64,000 bases of DNA from Myxococcales bacterium (GCA_016699535.1 CP064980.1:3604001-3668000); one strand, 5' to 3'. Positions 36,399-47,036 are shown, counted from the first letter of the stretch. The notes: generated by a model from the letters alone, not told the origin. A program made the numbers and translations.

Positions 36399-37244
36399 AT
36401 GTGCAGACTGTTTGGCTTTCGAAGTGTAATTCCCTCACAAGTGCATCGCTCTTTGCTCGATGCGGAAAATGCACTGGGCCGGCAAAGCAACGCTCATCCT
36501 GACGGCTGGGGCGTGGCTTATTATTTGCAAGATACGCCGCATGTCACTAAGAGCGCATCGCGCGCTCTTGGTGATGCACTTTTTCATCGCCTCAGTGGCG
36601 TTGTCGCATCAGAGACAGTTGTCGCCCACGTGCGCAAAGCGACCGTTGGCGATATATCGGTACTCAATTGCCATCCTTTTCAATTTGGACGCTGGATTTT
36701 CGCCCACAACGGTGAAATCCCAGGCTTTGCGGAGCAACGGGAGAAATTTCTCGGCGAGATTGATCCCGCTTTAAGGCGCTACGTCTTGGGCGATACCGAC
36801 AGCGAAGTTATTTTTCATCTGCTTCTCACTGAACTCAATCGCTTTGCAAAACCAACAAGTGTCGTAACCTTGGGTGATTGCATTAGACGCACCATCGATA
36901 CCGTTCAACGTTTGTGGGAAGCGCCTGATTCGACATCAAAACTTTTATTGACAGTAATGATTACCAACGGCTCTAGCATGTTAGCTTATCGTTTCGGCAA
37001 AGAACTTCATTATTCGACCTACAAAACACGCTGCTCTGATCGCGACAGTTGCGCTTCTCTGTCTCCTGAATGTGAAGCTCCCAGCCTTTCTGGCCGAGTC
37101 AACCACATGATCATTTCCAGCGAGCCTCTGCTTGGCGAAAATGTTTGGCATGAACTGCCTGATCAGGAACTTATCGGTGTCGACGAGTCAATGATGTTGG
37201 TCGCGAAGCCAAGCCAGCAAAACAAGCTTCCTGTTTTGGCGTAG
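36399..37244 (+). CDS. Class II glutamine amidotransferase
   Basis: N-terminal nucleophile (Ntn) amidotransferase. The start is fixed by chemistry: the ATG here is followed directly by Cys2 (MCRLFGF), which must be N-terminal after Met removal; the open frame extends 26 codons upstream but those would bury it. Further motifs are HPDGWGVAYY, VAHVRKATVG, NCHPF and FAHNGEIPGF. The 281-residue length and absence of a synthase domain match the stand-alone YafJ/EgtC-like group. Substrate unknown. Divergent from comF. Confidence 0.9.
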   Translation: MCRLFGFRSVIPSQVHRSLLDAENALGRQSNAHPDGWGVAYYLQDTPHVTKSASRALGDALFHRLSGVVASETVVAHVRKATVGDISVLNCHPFQFGRWIFAHNGEIPGFAEQREKFLGEIDPALRRYVLGDTDSEVIFHLLLTELNRFAKPTSVVTLGDCIRRTIDTVQRLWEAPDSTSKLLLTVMITNGSSMLAYRFGKELHYSTYKTRCSDRDSCASLSPECEAPSLSGRVNHMIISSEPLLGENVWHELPDQELIGVDESMMLVAKPSQQNKLPVLA

Positions 37245-37378
37245 GGCAACATAAAACCCAAGAAAAAACGTTCTGAATTGACTGGACTGTTTCACATTGC
37301 ACAGCACACCAAGGTCATGTCATAGTGCAGCCTGACTCGTATCAGACAGAGCATACGAGATCATCTGTAAGGAGCAGC

Positions 37379-37729
37379 ATGAACTTGCGGATAGTTTTAC
37401 TAGGAATACTTTTTTGCTCATTTTTGCCGGCTTGTATGAGCAAAATTGAAGACGACTACCTTGAAGGTCGTGACTATCAGCAATGCGATACAGTTGCAGT
37501 CATCACCGCGAACCTCCCGCTAAAAGTGCGTGCGGAAGCATCAGCAAAAGGAAATGTACTCGGCGAGATTTTTCCAGAGCAAGAATTCCTCTTTCTGCGC
37601 TCCCTTCAAGGAGACGCTTACAGGTGCGGCCCTGAGCTGTGTTACAGTTGGACGGAAATCGACTATGGTGGAAACAGCGCCTACGTCGCCAGCTTTTACG
37701 TGAGCCGCCGCTGTGCTGCTGAGCCCTAA
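37379..37729 (+). CDS. Small SH3-domain lipoprotein
   Basis: Start chosen at the ATG preceded by AAGGAG. Signal peptide with lipobox FLPAC (Cys19), followed by a bacterial SH3-like domain of about 65 residues (LPLKVRAEASAKGNVLGEIF, FLFLRSLQGDAYR) with four cysteines that could pair. Such domains bind peptidoglycan or protein ligands in the periplasm. Total 116 residues. No operon partner; the YeeE/YedE pair follows after 100 bp. Confidence 0.8.
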   Translation: MNLRIVLLGILFCSFLPACMSKIEDDYLEGRDYQQCDTVAVITANLPLKVRAEASAKGNVLGEIFPEQEFLFLRSLQGDAYRCGPELCYSWTEIDYGGNSAYVASFYVSRRCAAEP

Positions 37730-37808
37730 AACTTGGCCTGCGTAGGAGCGTTTGGAAAAACCAAAACACTTCAAGCAAGCGCGGTAGGCATGTCCTCTTT
37801 TCTTAAGT

Positions 37809-37828
37809 TGCGATTGTGCTAAATCGCA
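37809..37828. promoter_or_regulatory. Candidate operator before the YeeE/YedE pair
   Basis: TGCGATT (37809-37815) and AATCGCA (37822-37828) form a perfect 7-6-7 inverted repeat ending three bases before the start codon. A repressor or an RNA hairpin here would block initiation. Function inferred from position. Confidence 0.35.
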
Positions 37829-37831
37829 GCG

Positions 37832-38266
37832 ATGGAACATTTTACACCGCTTACTTCCTTGTTAGGTGGCATGCTTATTGGGCTCTCTTCAGCCTGTGTT
37901 TATCTTTTTCATGGACGAATCGCTGGCGTGAGCAGTTTGCTTGGCGGAGCGCTGCGTGGCGCCAAAGCCGATCGCGCTTGGCGCACGAGCTTTTTGCTTG
38001 GATTGCTAGCTGCCGGATTGCTCGCAGTCCAATTTTTTCCGGATGCATTTGCAGTGACCATCAAACGCCCTCCCATGGTGCTTGCTCTAGCAGGCTTGTT
38101 GGTTGGCCTAGGTACACAAGTCGGAAAAGGCTGCACGAGTGGTCATGGGGTTTGCGGCATTGGACGTCTGTCCAAACGATCACTAATTGCTACGCTAAGT
38201 TTTATGATCTCCGGAATGCTTACTGTTTTTGTTTATACCCGATTGCTGGAGAGCAACTTAAGATGA
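37832..38266 (+). CDS. YeeE/YedE-family membrane protein, first half
   Basis: Four to five membrane helices and the family signature GKGCTSGHGVCGIGRLSKRS, whose cysteines relay thiosulfate or sulfide-type sulfur across the membrane in the YeeE group. 144 residues, i.e. half of full-length YeeE. Its stop overlaps the start of the second half (ATGA), so the two are made together, as in the PmpA/PmpB-type pairs. Role in sulfur uptake is inferred from the family. Confidence 0.85.
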   Translation: MEHFTPLTSLLGGMLIGLSSACVYLFHGRIAGVSSLLGGALRGAKADRAWRTSFLLGLLAAGLLAVQFFPDAFAVTIKRPPMVLALAGLLVGLGTQVGKGCTSGHGVCGIGRLSKRSLIATLSFMISGMLTVFVYTRLLESNLR

Positions 38267-38679
38267 AAAGTCTTTTGCTACCTGTCTTTTACGGGCTTAT
38301 TTTCGGTTTTGGTTTAGCGCTTTCGGGGATGAATCAGCCCAGTAAGGTCATTGGCTTTTTAGATATCACTGGCCACTGGGATCCAAGTCTTGCTTTTGTC
38401 ATGGGTGGTGCAATAGCAGTATACCTACCGGTTTACCTATGGACGCGGCATAAGCTGTCACAGTCTATTTTAGGAAGCAGTTTTTCTCTTTTGCCCGCCC
38501 AAAGTATCGATGCGAAACTTGTGCTTGGAGCGCTTTGCTTTGGTGCGGGTTGGGGCCTTAGCGGCTACTGCCCCGGTCCAGCGCTAAGCTCAGTCGGCGC
38601 CTTCTCCGCTAACGCCGCATGGTTTAGCATCTTTATGGTGCTTGGGATCATGCTGACTCCCAAGCGATTTATTGCTTAA
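38263..38679 (+). CDS. YeeE/YedE-family membrane protein, second half
   Basis: 138 residues with four helices and the second signature GFGLALSGMNQPSKVIGFLD plus GWGLSGYCPGPALSS with the conserved Cys. Start at the ATG that overlaps the upstream stop. The pair likely forms one sulfur-compound channel. The start is clear because the same frame upstream is non-homologous sequence antiparallel in meaning to the first half. Confidence 0.85.
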   Translation: MKSLLLPVFYGLIFGFGLALSGMNQPSKVIGFLDITGHWDPSLAFVMGGAIAVYLPVYLWTRHKLSQSILGSSFSLLPAQSIDAKLVLGALCFGAGWGLSGYCPGPALSSVGAFSANAAWFSIFMVLGIMLTPKRFIA

Positions 38680-38810
38680 GCTAGAGAAACAGTCGTTCCG
38701 AAAAAGGAACAAAAAAACCGTTATGTTTCAAATCGTTCCGTTTTTGCAACGATGCTTTACGATAACGATACCTAGCGCAAGAACAATCAAGGACTTAAGC
38801 TGCTAGAACT

Positions 38811-39701
38811 ATGGAAAACAACAATTCTAGACAAGCCTTGAAAACAGTAAAACACATCCTTTCCCCCCAGGAAGAGCACTGGGTTGGTAATGGCTTTTTT
38901 GTAAGCTCAATTCTCTCTCCTTTTGTGATCGATTCTCAGGATATCAGCCCTTTTCTGCTTTTAGATCACGCTGCACCAAAACAATTTTCACCCTCGACTC
39001 AAAGCCGTGGGGTTGGGGAGCATCCACACCGTGGCTTTGAGACTGTTACTTTTGCCTACGCTGGCGAAGTCGAGCATCGCGACTCGTTTGGCGGTGGTGG
39101 CATTATCGGCCCAGGCGATGTGCAGTGGATGACCGCCGCATCCGGTCTCGTGCATGAGGAAATGCATTCAAAAGAATTCACTCGACAAGGCGGCTTGTTT
39201 GAGATGGTGCAACTCTGGGTCAACCTCCCAGCGAAGTTAAAGATGATAAGTCCCAAATATCAATCCTTGCTCGATAAAGACTTTCCACGCATCACGCTCG
39301 AAAGCGCAATCGCTCGCCTGATCGCCGGCGAACTTAAACAACAAAAAGGCCCAGCGCATACTCACACCCCCATTCGAGTGTTTGATCTGCATTTCGAGCA
39401 AGACGGAGAGAGTCGATTTGCAGCGACGCCAGGACATACCTTGCTTGCACTGCTGCGCACTGGCTCCGTGAAGACAAAGAACGGTGAGCATGCTCGTGAA
39501 CGGGATATTTTTGTTTTTGATAAGAAGAGCGAAGGCGATGTTGTGTTTGAGGGATCAAAAGGCAGTTCTCTACTCATCCTTGAAGGCCAAGCCTTAGATG
39601 AGCCCGTCGTCGCGCACGGGCCCTTTGTGATGAACACCACGGATGAAATCCGAGCAGCCATTCGAGATTTTCAGTCTGGAAAAATGGGTCGATTGAGTTG
39701 A
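38811..39701 (+). CDS. Pirin family protein
   Basis: Bicupin protein with the metal ligands of pirins in GEHPHRGFETVTF, GEVEHRDS and SGLVHEEMHS. Length (296) is normal for the YhhW/pirin group, which bind Fe and can oxidise quercetin or act as redox-sensitive regulators. It stands alone. Upstream, ATCGTT (38733) and AACGAT lie 10 bp apart within a TCGTTCCG-rich stretch (38705-38775) and could be a regulatory site. Confidence 0.92.
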   Translation: MENNNSRQALKTVKHILSPQEEHWVGNGFFVSSILSPFVIDSQDISPFLLLDHAAPKQFSPSTQSRGVGEHPHRGFETVTFAYAGEVEHRDSFGGGGIIGPGDVQWMTAASGLVHEEMHSKEFTRQGGLFEMVQLWVNLPAKLKMISPKYQSLLDKDFPRITLESAIARLIAGELKQQKGPAHTHTPIRVFDLHFEQDGESRFAATPGHTLLALLRTGSVKTKNGEHARERDIFVFDKKSEGDVVFEGSKGSSLLILEGQALDEPVVAHGPFVMNTTDEIRAAIRDFQSGKMGRLS

Positions 39702-39852
39702 TCGACCTAGCTCTCTAAAGCTCTTGCCGTTAATTTTTTAATTGCTCTGGAGGCGTACTTTTTTGTGGGCGCGCTTTGTGATTCTCAGTTTAGCTGCCTC
39801 GGGGGATGCTTTTTCTCAGGGGATCCGTTATCTACAATTCAACCTTTTTGCG

Positions 39853-40653
39853 ATGGATCTTCAAAGCCAAAATCTCCGCCTTTTTGTGGCTGGCGCCACG
39901 GGTTTTACCGGAAGGCATCTTGTCAAACTAGCGTGTGCATCGGAAATCCACACCACGGCACACATTCGGCCGGACTCTACGCGCAGCGAGCAATGGATCG
40001 CTTTATTCAAGCAGGCAGGAGCTCGTGTGGATCAGAGCATCTTCTCACTCAAGGCACTGGAAACTACGCTCAGCAAGCTACAGCCTACGCATGTGTTTTG
40101 CTTGATTGGCACGACCCAAAGGCGTCGCCTACGCGCGCTACTCAAAGGGACTAAAGCCGGAAGCTATGAGCAAGTTGATTATGGGCTCACCAAGCTATTA
40201 TTAGACGCCACACGCGCAAGCGCTCCGGATGCTCGCTTTGTTTGGATTTCAGCCACGGGAGCGAGCCCACATGCCTTCAATCGTTATTTGCGCATTCGTG
40301 CAAAAACAGAAAAAGCCATCAGCGAAAGTGGGCTTAACTACACCATTGTCCGTCCATCGTTTATTACCGGTCCCGATCGCGATGAGAGCCGCCCCTTAGA
40401 GCAGGTGGGAGCATGGTTAGTCGATCGTTGTCTTAAACTGTTCGCGTGCTTGGGCCTAGACCATCTCGTAAAACGCTTCTCTTCGATGCATGCATCGGAG
40501 CTCGCCCGTATCTTGCTTGAACGATGTTCGAATGCCGAGCCGCCGCATCACCTCATGAAGTCCCATGAGCTTTATGAACTCAGCCATGTTCGTTACCTTG
40601 AAACAAAAGCAATTCTTAACAAGAGGACGGCAGAGGATTCCAAGCCCGTCTAA
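39853..40653 (+). CDS. NAD(P)H-binding SDR-family protein
   Basis: Atypical SDR/NmrA-like protein. RLFVAGATGFTGRHLVKLA is the nucleotide motif; WISATGASPHAFNRYLRIRA and YTIVRPSFITGPDRDE are typical later blocks. The frame stays open 37 codons before the chosen ATG, but the added part has no family similarity. 266 residues. It is followed six bases later by a glycosyltransferase gene, so both are likely transcribed together; a joint role in surface glycolipid work is possible but unproven. Confidence 0.83.
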   Translation: MDLQSQNLRLFVAGATGFTGRHLVKLACASEIHTTAHIRPDSTRSEQWIALFKQAGARVDQSIFSLKALETTLSKLQPTHVFCLIGTTQRRRLRALLKGTKAGSYEQVDYGLTKLLLDATRASAPDARFVWISATGASPHAFNRYLRIRAKTEKAISESGLNYTIVRPSFITGPDRDESRPLEQVGAWLVDRCLKLFACLGLDHLVKRFSSMHASELARILLERCSNAEPPHHLMKSHELYELSHVRYLETKAILNKRTAEDSKPV

Positions 40654-40659
40654 CCCACC

Positions 40660-41829
40660 ATGTGGATACTCCTTTTTCTAACCTTGCCTGTCTGTGCTTT
40701 TTTGCTGATCACGGGAATCTTTGGTCACCATTTAAATAAAAACCTAAAAAAAGTAACACAAGCTAAGGCCTTGCTCGATGATGCGAACTTACCTGAGCTA
40801 AGCTTGGTTATTCCGGTAAGGAATGAAGCCCAAACTCTACCGCAAGCTGTTGATTCGGTTCTGGCCATCGATTATCCAAAACTTCAGATCATTTACGTTG
40901 ACGATCGCTCGGACGATGAAAGTCCCACCATCCTTGATAACTATGCGAAAAATGATCCACGGATGACGGTCCTGCATTTGGATACCTTGAAAGAGGGCTG
41001 GTTAGGCAAAGTTCGCGCCCTGCACACGGGCTTTGAGCAAGCAACGGGCGAATGGGTCTTAGCGAGTGATGCTGACCTTTGCTTTTCACCACAACTCACT
41101 CGTTATGCTCTTAGCTTGGCAGTCGAGCAAAAACTGGATCACCTTGCCATAATGCCCAAAATGCTGGCCAAAGGTTTTTGGTATCGCCTATCTTTATGCG
41201 CTTTTGGAGCTGCGTTCATGTTGCTGGTGCGTCCCAAAGCGCTGATGGATCCACAATCCAAAGCCTATACGGGCATTGGAGCGTTTAACCTCATTCGACG
41301 GTCCCGTTTCGATCGATCCAAAGGCTTTGAATGGCTACGTTTGGAAGTGGCCGATGATATGGGTCTCGGCATGCTGATCAAACAGGCACATGGACGATCG
41401 ATGTTGGTACGGAGCTGTGGACTGCTAACCGTGAGCTGGTATCCGAATCTAAAAGCCATGATGCACGGCTTAGAAAAGAATCTGTTTGCCGTGACTTGCG
41501 GATACAGCTACCTGCGCTTGCTGGCGACGGTTATCCTTGTGTTGATGCTGTTCTTTACGCCGTGGCTAGCTCTTTTTCAGCCATGGTTTGACTGGCTCAG
41601 CGTTGTGGCGCTTTTGGCTATCGCTTCCAACGCTTACTATAATCTAAGCGTCTCGCGAATTTCCGGAATGCCTACTCCTATTGCTTTGTTTGCGCCTCTC
41701 GGTCTATGGACCTTACTGTATGCGCTCATGATATCGGCATACAAAACATGGAAACAAGATGGCATTTATTGGCGAGAGAGCTTTTACAGCCTTGATACAC
41801 TTCGCAAGGGGCGTCGCGTTAAACTCTGA
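40660..41829 (+). CDS. Membrane glycosyltransferase, family 2
   Basis: One N-terminal membrane helix, then a GT-A fold with LSLVIPVRNEAQTLPQAVDS, IIYVDDRSDDES, KVRALHTGFEQATGEWVLAS and the metal motif DADLCFS, followed by four C-terminal helices (LLATVILVLMLFF to LLYALMISAY). The layout resembles HpnB-like and other lipid-linked glycosyltransferases. Acceptor unknown. Its 3' end converges with the DHOD-like gene 18 bp away. Confidence 0.87.
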   Translation: MWILLFLTLPVCAFLLITGIFGHHLNKNLKKVTQAKALLDDANLPELSLVIPVRNEAQTLPQAVDSVLAIDYPKLQIIYVDDRSDDESPTILDNYAKNDPRMTVLHLDTLKEGWLGKVRALHTGFEQATGEWVLASDADLCFSPQLTRYALSLAVEQKLDHLAIMPKMLAKGFWYRLSLCAFGAAFMLLVRPKALMDPQSKAYTGIGAFNLIRRSRFDRSKGFEWLRLEVADDMGLGMLIKQAHGRSMLVRSCGLLTVSWYPNLKAMMHGLEKNLFAVTCGYSYLRLLATVILVLMLFFTPWLALFQPWFDWLSVVALLAIASNAYYNLSVSRISGMPTPIALFAPLGLWTLLYALMISAYKTWKQDGIYWRESFYSLDTLRKGRRVKL

Positions 41830-41847
41830 TCGCATGCACGAAATTGG

Positions 41848-42849
41848 TTACAAGGTATCGGTCGAAAACGAGCTCAGAACACGCATGTAGTTGGCTCGCT
41901 CAAAGGCTCCAGGCTCAGCGCAGTTCATCTGACTCATACTGCCCTGCATTTGTTTCACAGACTCGTACTCATGCTCGATCAGCCATTCTTGGAGTTCAGA
42001 ACGTAGTTCCGTAATGCGGCCAATGCCATTTCGCAACAGCTCCGAAGCCATCATGGTAATCTTCGCGCCAGCCATCAGGCCTTTGATAACGTCTTCGCTA
42101 CGATGCACGCCTGTAGTGAGCGCCAAATCAGCTTGAATACGTCCATAAAGAATCGCTATCCAACGGAGCGGCAAACGCAACTCATCCGAGCCACTTAAGA
42201 CCAAATGAGGAACAACTTCAAGAGTTTCAGGATCCAAATCGGGCTGGTAAAAACGATTAAATAGCACCAAGCCATTCACTCCAGCATCCGTAAGTTGTTT
42301 GGCCATGTGAGCAGTTGAACTAAAGTAAGGGCTAAGCTTCATTGCAATCGGAATGGATACCGCCGAGCGAACATGTTTGAGAATATCAAGATACATCGTC
42401 TCGACCTGCAGTCCAGTTAGGCCCAGATCTGTGGCAAGATAGTAAACGTTGAGCTCCAAAGCATCAGCGCCTGACTGTTCTATGTTCTTTGCGTAATCGA
42501 TCCAACCGCTGTTTGAAATGCCGTTGAGGCTTCCTATCACGGGAATCGAAAGTGATTTTTTAGCCCACGCCAAATGCTCGAGATATTCCGCCGGGCCCGT
42601 TTGATAATCAGGTGCCTCAGGAAAATAGCTTATGGCCTCTGCCGAAATCTCCGCACCCTGATTGAGATAGCCATCCAGATTATGACTCTCCTGGGTGATT
42701 TGCTCTTCAAACAACGAGTGAAGTACAACAGCAGCAGCGCCTGCATCCTCCATGCGCTTGAGGTCATCACGACTACGCATCAAAGGCGAAGAGGACGGCA
42801 CTAGCGGGTTTTCTAACTTAAGGCCCAGGTAGTTTGTGCTAAGATCCAT
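41848..42849 (-). CDS. Dihydroorotate dehydrogenase-like protein
   Basis: FMN TIM-barrel protein: LKLENPLVPSSSPLM at the start, ELNVYYLATD, IPIAMKLSPYFSS (FMN-binding Lys) and TTGVHRSEDVIKGLMAGAK for the phosphate site. The catalytic Cys/Ser loop of true DHODs is not evident, and it sits directly behind nifJ (24 bp), a frequent pairing of this subgroup, so it probably serves a ferredoxin-linked redox role rather than pyrimidine synthesis. 333 residues. Confidence 0.85.
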   Translation of the reverse strand: MDLSTNYLGLKLENPLVPSSSPLMRSRDDLKRMEDAGAAAVVLHSLFEEQITQESHNLDGYLNQGAEISAEAISYFPEAPDYQTGPAEYLEHLAWAKKSLSIPVIGSLNGISNSGWIDYAKNIEQSGADALELNVYYLATDLGLTGLQVETMYLDILKHVRSAVSIPIAMKLSPYFSSTAHMAKQLTDAGVNGLVLFNRFYQPDLDPETLEVVPHLVLSGSDELRLPLRWIAILYGRIQADLALTTGVHRSEDVIKGLMAGAKITMMASELLRNGIGRITELRSELQEWLIEHEYESVKQMQGSMSQMNCAEPGAFERANYMRVLSSFSTDTL

Positions 42850-42873
42850 TTCACTTGCCTCGCTTTTTCCTCA

Positions 42874-45800
42874 TCAACTATTTGTTGTGCTTGCAAGTTT
42901 TGCATAACTTGCCCATTGCGATTTCACATCGTCAGTTGCCATTTGCAAAAGCTCTTTCGCGCGTTCAGGCTGGCTTTGAGTCAGCATTCGGTAGCGTCCT
43001 TCACGATACATGTACTGCGAAAGCGGCAGCGACGGCTCTTTGCTATCAAGCTGGAATGGGTTTTTGCCTTCATGAAGCAAGTCCGGGTTGTAGCGATAAA
43101 GTGGCCAATGGCCTGATTTGACGGCTGCTTGCTGCTGCTCTAGGCCAAATTTTAAATCGTAGCCATGCGCGATGCAATGCGAATAGGCCAAGATCAAGGA
43201 GGGCCCGTTGTAGGCAGAGGCTTCTTGAAAAGCCTTGATAGTCTGCACATCACTTGCCCCAAAAGCAACGCGTGCGACATAAATATTGCCGTAACTTATC
43301 GCCAAAAGCCCCAGGTCTTTTTTAGCCATTGACTTCCCAGCAGCAGCAAACTTTGCGATTGCAGCGCGTGGTGTCGATTTGGACATCTGACCACCCGTAT
43401 TTGAATAGACTTCGGTATCCAATACAAGAACGTTGACGTTGCGGCCCGATGCAAGCACATGATCCAAACCGCCATAACCAATGTCGTAAGCCCAACCGTC
43501 GCCTCCGACTATCCAGACGCTCTTGCTGACCAGAGCATCCGCTAGACTTAGCAGTTGAGTGAGGGAGCGTTTTTGCTCAGCTCGGCTCTCGGCTTCTCGC
43601 AATTTTTGCAGTCGCTGCTTTAGATTTTCAACAGCTGCGCGTTGAGCTTGAAGGCCAGCTTCATCATCTTGATTTGCCGTTAGCAGCGCATCAACGAGCT
43701 CACTACCAATCTCTTCTCGTAAATCACGAAGCTGCTGTTGAGCAGCCTCTTGCCTTTGATCGAGCGCAACACGCATCCCAAAACCAAACTCAGCGTTGTC
43801 TTCAAAAAGTGAATTGGACCATGCCGGACCACGCCCTTCTGCGTTGACAGTGTAAGGTGTGGTCGGAAGATTGCCCCCGTAGATTGACGAGCAACCCGTA
43901 GCATTGGCAATGATACTGCGGTCACCATAGAGCTGACTGAGCAGCTTAATGTAGGGCGTTTCTCCGCAACCTGCGCATGCACCGGAAAACTCAAACAAGG
44001 GCTGAAGAAGTTGCGAGTACTTAACTTTGTGCACCGGGAGTTCTGTTCGATCTATATCGGGCAACTCAAGGAAGAACTCCCAATTCTTACTCTCCTGCTC
44101 CCTGAGAGCAGCGACTGGGGCCATGTTGATTGCTTTATACTTTGGTTGTGCTTTGTTTTTAACGGGGCAAACATCAACGCACAATGTGCAGCCCGTGCAA
44201 TCCTCAGGCGCCACTTGTAAACTAAAGACCTTGTCCTTGAACTCAGCAAAACGCGCGGGCGCAGACTTAAAAGTCTCAGGCGCTTTTTCTAGACGTGAAG
44301 GGTCAACTATTTTCTGTCGAATAACCGCATGAGGACAAACAAACACGCACTTGCCGCATTGAATGCAAATGCTTTCATCCCATACGGGTATTTCGGTCGC
44401 AATATTTCGCTTTTCCCATTTTGTTGTTCCGGTGGGATAACTTCCGTCGTTAGGCAGCGCACTCACGGGAAGATCATCTCCAAAGCCTTCAATCAGCCTG
44501 GCGGTGACTTGCTTTACAAAATCTGGCGCGCTGTCCGGCACCAGAGATCGGCGCTCGCGCGTACTCGTTACCTCGCTTGGGACTTTCACTTCATACAGAT
44601 GCGATAGTGCAGCATCGACCGCTGCGTTGTTTTGCTTAACGATCTCTTCGCCGCGTTTGCCATAGGTCTTCTTGATGGCATGCTTAATAGCTTCGATGGC
44701 TTTATCTGGCGGAAGAACGCCGCTGAGCTTGAAAAAGCAAGTCTGCAGCACCGTGTTGAAACGTCGCCCCATCCCAGTTTCCGCTGCAACTTTGTATCCG
44801 TCGACTACAAAAAACTTCAGCTTCTTTTTGATGATGCTCTTTTGAATTGTGCCTGGAAGCTTTGCCCACACTTCCTCCGGACCGTAAGGGCTATTCAGCA
44901 GAAAAGTGGCCCCCTCCGAGGCTTTTGCAAGCACATCGTAGCGGTCAAGAAAACTGAACTGGTGGCAAGCCACAAAATTTGCAGAGTCGATAAGATAGGT
45001 GGAGCGAATGGGTCGTGGACCGAAGCGCAAATGCGAGACCGTCATCGCCCCCGCTTTTTTCGAGTCGTAGACAAAATAGCCTTGGCCGTAGTTTTCAGTA
45101 CTTTCGCTAATAATCTTAATGGAGTTTTTGTTCGCACCCACAGTGCCATCGGAGCCAAGGCCGTAGAACACAGCACGCACTACGTCATCGGCTTCAATGT
45201 TAAAGTTTTTGTCCCACTCTAAACTGCGGTGCGTTAGGTCATCATGAATACCAATCGTAAAGTGGTTTTTAGGCTCACGATGAGTTAGTTCTTCGAAAAT
45301 GGCTCGCACAATGCCAGGATTGAACTCTTTAGAGGAGAGCCCGTACCTTCCGCCAATGATACGCGGCATGCCATTAAGATGGCTCTTGCCGCTTGCCGTT
45401 AGCTCACAAAGCGCAGCAAGCACATCGAGATACAGAGGCTCGCCCGAGGCGCCGGGTTCTTTCGTGCGGTCCAAGACCGCAATTTGCTTTGGTTGTTTTA
45501 GGCAAGGCAGCGACAAAAGCTTCGGCGCTGAACGGGCGGTACAAGCGCACTTTGAGAAGACCAACCTTTTCACCCTTTTTGTTAAGGTATTCGACTGTCT
45601 CGTGCACCGTCTCGGCGCCCGAACCCATCATGACAATAATGCGTTCCGCGTCTTCCGGACCTACATAGTCAAAAAGCCGGTACTGCCTCGAGCTGTATTT
45701 TGCAAAGGCATTCATGATCTCTTGGACAAGGCGAGGCGTGTTGTCATAAAAGGCGTTTACGCTCTCACGCGCTTGGAAAAACACGTCGGGATTTTGCGCG

Positions 45801-46453
45801 GTGCCGCGAACCACCGGATGATCTGGACTCAGCCCGCGTGCGCGATGCGCTTGGACGAGCTCCTCGTTCATCATGGCTCGCAATACTTCATTGGACAGTG
45901 GCTCTATCTTCGAGACTTCGTGAGAAGTGCGGAAGCCGTCGAAAAAATGAACAAAGGGTAACCTTGCCGATAAAGAAGCTGCCGTTGAAATGAGCGCAAA
46001 GTCCGATACTTCTTGCACATTGTTTGAGGCCAGCATCGCGAACCCGGTAGCACGAGCAGCCATCACGTCCGAATGATCCCCAAAAATCGATAGCGCTTGA
46101 GCTGCTATCGATCGAGCCGCGACATGAAATACCGTAGGTGTGAGCTCACCTGCGATTTTGTACATGTTAGGAATCATCAACAGCAACCCCTGCGACGCCG
46201 TGAAGGTTGTGGTGAGCGCACCGGCTTGAAGGGAGCCGTGCACTGTTCCTGCGGCACCACCTTCAGACTGAAGTTCAACGACTTGAGGTACTGCACCCCA
46301 GATATTTGTTCGCTTTTCAGACGACCATTGATCAGACCATTCTCCCATTGGAGAAGAAGGAGTAATCGGATAGATGGCGATTACTTCGTTGATGCGATGA
46401 GCAACCCGGGCTGCCGCCTCGTTGCCGTCAACAGAAACCATTGCTTCGGTCAT
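42874..46453 (-). CDS. nifJ: Pyruvate:ferredoxin/flavodoxin oxidoreductase (one frameshift)
   Basis: Oxidises pyruvate with CoA to acetyl-CoA, CO2 and reduced ferredoxin. In order: domain I (GNEAAARVAHRINEVIAIYP), domain II with SIFGDHSDVMAARATGFAM, the CoA/interface domain (TVGANKNSIKII), two [4Fe-4S] sites (CIQCGKCVFVCP and CTGCTLCVDVCP), and the TPP domain (GCAGCGETPYIKLLSQLYGD, GGDGWAYDIGYGGLDHV, SNTGGQMSKSTPRAA). The frame changes near 45486-45492, between AALPKTTK and QIAVLDRTKE. Total about 1,193 residues, normal. Start taken at MTEAMVSVDG, which has GAGG upstream. Points to fermentative or anaerobic growth. Confidence 0.92.
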
Positions 46454-46498
46454 TTTAGCCTCATTCCTGATAGCGAGAGGACTTGCTACCGTGTTCAA

Positions 46499-46626
46499 TC
46501 ACACTCCAAGAAAATGTTCCAGCAAATAGTTAGTTTGCCCCGAAAAAGGTTGGACCAGTATCCAACAACAGCAAAGCAACAGGAGTTTTCTTAGAGCATC
46601 GCTCTAGAGCCAACTCGAGCTAGAGC
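46499..46626. other. nifJ upstream region with two inverted repeats
   Basis: GTTGGA-CCAGTA-TCCAAC (46549-46566) is a perfect 6-bp inverted repeat about 95 bp before the nifJ start and could bind a redox or metabolic regulator. GCTCTAG/CTAGAGC near 46601-46626 forms a hairpin just after the thioredoxin gene but lacks a T-tract. No promoter is clear. Confidence 0.3.
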
Positions 46627-46987
46627 CTATTTGCAAAGCTCATCGATTAGTTCGCGATGGTATAAGCTACCACGAAAACCGACCACACGTTCCACTTCTT
46701 TACCGTCCTTAAAAATAGATAACGGTCGGTGTGCCCCGTACTCCGTAACGCGCCGCAATTTGCATCCCGTCGGTGATGTTAAGCTCACAAACCTTAACAG
46801 TCTCCGCTTTGTCACTTGCAATGCCAATAATCACATCTTCAAGTTGTTTACAGGGCGCACAACCTGGCGACCAAAAATCAACCAAAGTAAGTCTATCGGA
46901 TTTTAGTACCTGAGCATCAAAGTTTTCATCACAGAGCGAGGTTGGCATGACACGCTTGGAAGCAAACAGGTTTGAAAACCAACTCAT
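46627..46987 (-). CDS. Thioredoxin-family protein (one frameshift)
   Basis: Thiol-disulfide oxidoreductase with active site DFWSPGCAPCKQLEDV (CAPC) and the cis-Pro loop YGVRGTPTVIYF. The frame changes at A5 46711-46715 (T5 on the coding strand); removing one T gives YFKDGKEVERVVGFRGSLYH and a normal C-terminus. About 120 residues, no signal peptide, so cytoplasmic. Start taken at MSWFSNLFAS. It ends the DUF58-transglutaminase-MoxR-TPR run by strand and position, with about 50 bp from the TPR gene. Confidence 0.85.
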
Positions 46988-47036
46988 CCCTTGATTATAA
47001 CATGAACCCGGCTTCTTTATCGAATAAAGATAACAA

